From NCBI RefSeq assembly GCF_017743975.1, contig NZ_JAGHRC010000007.1, positions 1-64,000 of the forward strand: a stretch of 64,000 bases of DNA, given 5' to 3'. The notes under the pieces are model-generated. The model was not told the DNA's origin. It searched no databases and saw only the letters and a program-made list of their open reading frames with translations. The translations under genes and the position numbers were made by a program. This document shows positions 61,265-64,000 of this stretch, piece after piece. Position 1 is the stretch's first letter, and every line of letters starts with the position of its first letter. Origin of the DNA: Ruegeria sp. R14_0. Its GTDB lineage: Bacteria > Pseudomonadota > Alphaproteobacteria > Rhodobacterales > Rhodobacteraceae.

Positions 61265-62836
61265 TTACCCGTCCAGAACAGCATCTGCGGAAGTTCTGAG
61301 CGCGTAAGACGTCACCGGCTGCGATACGTTGTGCAGCTTGACATCGCCAAGCGGCAGGGCGTTGGCACAGGCTGGAAGAATGTCGGCTGAAACGACAATC
61401 CGGTGGTTCTTGGTCTTACCGTATTCTCCCAAACGCGCGGCGATGTTTGCGGCTTGCCCGATCACGGTAAAGTCCAACCGCTCACGCGAGCCGACATTGC
61501 CATAGGTTACGCGACCATAGGCGACGCCGATCGAACAATCGCAATGCGTATCCGAGCCCGACTGATGCAACTCTCCCAGCTTTTCGACGATACTGATGGC
61601 GCTGCGCTGGGCATTGCCGCGGGCCGAAATCGAGTCCTCACCGGCTGGGAAGACGGCCAGAACAGCGTCTCCGATGAACTTCAGAACCTCGCCGCCGTTT
61701 TCGTGGACAATGCCCGATACCGTTTCGAAAAAATCATTCAGAAGGTTGATGTATGCGGTGCGGCCCAGGCGTTCCTCGAGGCTGGTCGAGTTGCGCAGGT
61801 CGCAGAACATGATGGCGGCGTCGATCTCATCGCCGTCGCCGCGTCGGATCTCACCGCCCAGCACGCGCGCGCCCGAGCGTTTGCCCACGTAGGTTTCAAG
61901 CAGGACCTGCGCGTTTTCGCGCTGCATGAAAACTTCGTAAAACCGGGCAATGACCTGAGAGCATTCGAAAACAAGGCCCAGGTTTTCCGTGGTGAACCCA
62001 TCCGGATGATCGCAGGTCAAGGTCAGAACATTGGTGCGACCGTCAGAAAAGGGCAGGGGCATGGCCACATAGTCGGTCGCGCCTTTTGCCCGCAGATCCT
62101 CCATGATCGGAAAGCTGTTATGGGGGTTGTCCGCATTCAGCCGCTGGCGCACGCCGCCCAGACCGTTCGATACATGGCGCAGAGGGCTGTTGATATAGGC
62201 CGGGTGATCGTGGATTTCATAAGTGGGAACATTGGTCGAAATCTCAGCCTCGCCCTTTTCCCAGATATAGTGCTTGCCCGCGATCAGCGGATGCAGGGAC
62301 CAGGTCAGTATGCTGAGCCGTTGAATGGCGATCCCGTGTTCCAGCATTTTCTCGGCCAGAGCCTGAGTGAACGCCTCAGGTGTGTCATTTTCCGACGCTC
62401 CGCGCATCAGCCAGTCAATCAATGGACCGCTGATATTGCCATCCTCGGGGTCCCGCAGGGTGTTATCGCCCAAATCAATCTTGGTATAGGCATTGGGCAT
62501 GAACCCGATATGGCCCTGAATCACAACGCTTTCAGGCAGCGCTTCTTCGTAGGCCCAGACGGAATTGGCCAACCGCTCGCCACCGAGGATCACGTCGTGA
62601 TAGGTCGCTGTGCCCTTAAAGGGACAAAAGGTCTGCAATTCGGTCTCATCACTGAGCGCAATGCGCACGTCTTCGCGCGGGATGTAGATCGTCGGCGGAA
62701 GCCGCGTTTCATACATCACCTTGGCATTGCTGCTTTCGGCCAACAGAACCTGATCCCGGTAAATGGCAATCTTACCGTTCAACCGTTCGACTGAGATCCC
62801 ATAGCCTTTTGGTCTTGGAGTGGCGTGCACGTTCAT
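61265..62836 (-). CDS. DUF427 - class III adenylate/guanylate cyclase fusion
   Basis: 523 aa from ATG 62836 (GGGAGG 6 bases upstream; ATG 62842 sits directly on the site). DUF427 domain at about 14-116 (TRLPPTIYIPREDVRI, TFCPFKGTATYHDV, VWAYEEALPE, GHIGFMP), a middle sensor-like part (about 140-310), and the cyclase catalytic domain (about 336-470) with metal Asp residues D346 (FCDLRNSTS) and D390 (FIGDAV), DFTVIGQAANIAARL providing D455, N464 and R468. All catalytic residues are present, so it should make cAMP (Asp/Thr purine-site pair). The DUF427 part may sense a ligand. Confidence 0.85.
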   Translation of the reverse strand: MNVHATPRPKGYGISVERLNGKIAIYRDQVLLAESSNAKVMYETRLPPTIYIPREDVRIALSDETELQTFCPFKGTATYHDVILGGERLANSVWAYEEALPESVVIQGHIGFMPNAYTKIDLGDNTLRDPEDGNISGPLIDWLMRGASENDTPEAFTQALAEKMLEHGIAIQRLSILTWSLHPLIAGKHYIWEKGEAEISTNVPTYEIHDHPAYINSPLRHVSNGLGGVRQRLNADNPHNSFPIMEDLRAKGATDYVAMPLPFSDGRTNVLTLTCDHPDGFTTENLGLVFECSQVIARFYEVFMQRENAQVLLETYVGKRSGARVLGGEIRRGDGDEIDAAIMFCDLRNSTSLEERLGRTAYINLLNDFFETVSGIVHENGGEVLKFIGDAVLAVFPAGEDSISARGNAQRSAISIVEKLGELHQSGSDTHCDCSIGVAYGRVTYGNVGSRERLDFTVIGQAANIAARLGEYGKTKNHRIVVSADILPACANALPLGDVKLHNVSQPVTSYALRTSADAVLDG

Positions 62837-62941
62837 CGTCATCCTCCCTGGCGCGGGTCTATATAGGATGGGCTTTGAAACGCGGTTTTCCAAGAGGTGA
62901 TCCCGGCATTTTTACCGCACATCAGCTGTGCGATCGCAAGC

Positions 62942-63643
62942 TCAGACCATCTGGATCACATCTTTTTCGATGGACAGCATATAGCCCTTCTTGGCGATGT
63001 TCTTGACCAGTAACTCGCTGACCATCTGATTGCCCAAGGCGTCGCGAAGGCGTTTGATCCGCGTCGCGCCGGCGGCCTCGTCACAATCGGCGGCGCTTTT
63101 GCCCGAGATCATCGCCTCGATCTGAGCACCAGACAGAACTTCGTCATCCAACCGGGATTCGGCCAGGACCGACAGGGTCTCCATCGCGGCTGGGGTCAAC
63201 TTAAAGTCCATGTTGTTCATATAGACGGTGTTTTCCTCGCGGCTGATCAACAGAGAGGTCACCTGAATTCCGGTGCGTTCGATCTGAGCCATCCGGCGGT
63301 TCAACAAGACTAGCATCACCAGAAACACCAATGCAGCCACAAGCATCGCGCTGGCAAAGACCAGCAGCACGTAGATCACCATTCGGTAGCTCGCCAATGT
63401 ATCGGCAAAGGCGGTGCCGGACTGCGCCAGGATCTCAAGCAGGCGAATCTCGGTCTGCGAGGTCAGGTCGCTTTCGACGAACAACCACTCGACCCGCGCA
63501 TTGAAGGCGTTGGCGTCTGGCAGGGTCCAGAACAGAAAGACGGCGGCTGTGATCAGGATCAAAACGATTGCCGCGATACCCGCGCCGACCAGCCGTGTGC
63601 CTGATCGCCGTGCGTCAGTAACGGAGATAGAATTGTCCGGCAT
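62942..63643 (-). CDS. Membrane-anchored winged-helix protein
   Basis: 233 aa from ATG 63643 (AAGGAAGG upstream). Two membrane helices (about 17-40 and 86-115) flank a loop of about 45 residues, and a C-terminal winged-helix domain (about 140-230: LTPAAMETLSVLA, TRIKRLRDALGNQM, KNIAKKGYMLSIEKD) lies inside the cell. The order, DNA-binding domain after the membrane part, is the reverse of CadC/ToxR. It overlaps by 29 bases a small secreted protein encoded upstream, perhaps its partner. Confidence 0.72.
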   Translation of the reverse strand: MPDNSISVTDARRSGTRLVGAGIAAIVLILITAAVFLFWTLPDANAFNARVEWLFVESDLTSQTEIRLLEILAQSGTAFADTLASYRMVIYVLLVFASAMLVAALVFLVMLVLLNRRMAQIERTGIQVTSLLISREENTVYMNNMDFKLTPAAMETLSVLAESRLDDEVLSGAQIEAMISGKSAADCDEAAGATRIKRLRDALGNQMVSELLVKNIAKKGYMLSIEKDVIQMV

Positions 63644-63899
63644 TGGCCTTCCTTTTATCCAATCCTTCCGGCCCGAAAACGGACATGACATTCAGCAATG
63701 TCCAGCCAGATGCGCTGAGGCGTTGTGAGACCTCTTGCTGGGCCTGGCCCTTGTCACAGGCCGAAACCTGCATCACGCCATAGTGCAGCCGCAGCGGATT
63801 GTCCTGCTTGGCCTTGTAATCCGCGTAGCACTCGGCCGCGGCCGCGGTGCCAAGCGATATCAGGGCCGCAGTGGCCAGAGAAGAGAGGATCGGTTTCAT
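63615..63899 (-). CDS. Small secreted hypothetical protein
   Basis: 94 aa from ATG 63899. Signal peptide about 1-22 (LGTAAAAE). Two Cys (near 24 and 48) could form a disulfide; the mature part is a basic small domain ending GQFYLRY. Not recognised as a named family. It overlaps the winged-helix gene by 29 bases, so the pair are probably cotranslated. An ATG at 63917 is possible but less likely. The 101 bases to the right edge hold no gene I can support and probably its promoter. Confidence 0.6.
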   Translation of the reverse strand: MKPILSSLATAALISLGTAAAAECYADYKAKQDNPLRLHYGVMQVSACDKGQAQQEVSQRLSASGWTLLNVMSVFGPEGLDKRKANAGQFYLRY

Positions 63900-64000
63900 A
63901 GGCTGCATCCTGCGCATGGGTTTGCCGGATATTCAATAACCCAAGGGGTTTGAGGCGGCTGATATTGGATAACACTGCCCCGTTATTGCTTGTCTGAGGG

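Noticed and set aside
61403..62794. 463-codon plus-strand frame opposite the cyclase gene
   Set aside because: Antisense to the DUF427-cyclase gene, whose catalytic motifs are intact.
1..64000. CRISPR array, insertion sequence or tRNA/rRNA gene
   Set aside because: No regularly spaced direct repeats, transposase motifs, terminal inverted repeats or cloverleaf-like segments were found on reading the gaps; a covariance search was not possible.

Overview
The window reads as chromosomal core and catabolic DNA of a marine alphaproteobacterium of the Roseobacter group (Rhodobacterales, closest in feel to Ruegeria). The evidence is the high G+C content, the serC leader RNA in front of serC-serA, the flagellin-flaF-flbT order, TRAP transporters, and the IalB, DUF1217 and FlaF families. 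No insertion sequence, prophage, integrase, CRISPR array, tRNA or rRNA gene was seen, and no gene-free stretch exceeds about 235 bases. Layout: 1-161 is the 3' end of gcvP with its terminator. 197-2660 holds a MauG/CCP-type di-haem protein, a Sel1 protein and a PhyH dioxygenase. 2730-10238 is an unusual catabolic island: a TRAP transporter, a flavin reductase, an aldo/keto reductase and an SsuD-like monooxygenase in one tight minus-strand operon, with a divergent GntR/UTRA regulator and a Gfo/Idh/MocA oxidoreductase. I read it as a candidate oxygenolytic sulfoquinovose (sulfosugar) pathway whose glycosidase may be the NAD-dependent Gfo/Idh/MocA protein. 10300-13206 is the serC leader RNA plus serC-serA. 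13324-15565 holds a PPP-family phosphatase and a MatB-like malonyl-CoA synthetase. 15646-23052 is a complete histidine utilisation locus (hutC, hutF / hutI, hutH, hutG, hutU) using the HutF-HutG branch. serB follows at 23121. 24035-35779 is a mosaic of small units: a sulfotransferase-like protein, an ArsR-SRPBCC-YCII operon, asparaginase, IalB and LprI-like secreted proteins, rlmN, a P460 cytochrome, a CbpA/CbpM pair, a PLP transsulfuration enzyme with a LOG protein, and threonine dehydratase with a GntR regulator. 35888-39964 carries dapD and dapE for lysine/peptidoglycan synthesis, and between them a GluR0-like receptor channel with an altered pore filter. 40590 is RNase R; 44781 is a lytic transglycosylase. 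47060-54651 is a polyamine (putrescine-type) import and catabolism locus: aminotransferase, GntR, PotF/G/H/I-like ABC system and a FAD oxidase, with a repeated palindromic site around the GntR promoter. 55575-61213 is a flagellar block (flgD, fliK, rod-binding protein, FlgN-like, flagellin, flaF, flbT, DUF1217). The right end has a DUF427-adenylate cyclase fusion and a membrane-anchored winged-helix protein with a small secreted partner. Many genes are translationally coupled (ATGA or TGATG overlaps), which supports the operon calls. Where a long reading frame had an implausible N-terminus I moved the start using ribosome-binding sites, signal peptides and family lengths; each case is explained in its entry.
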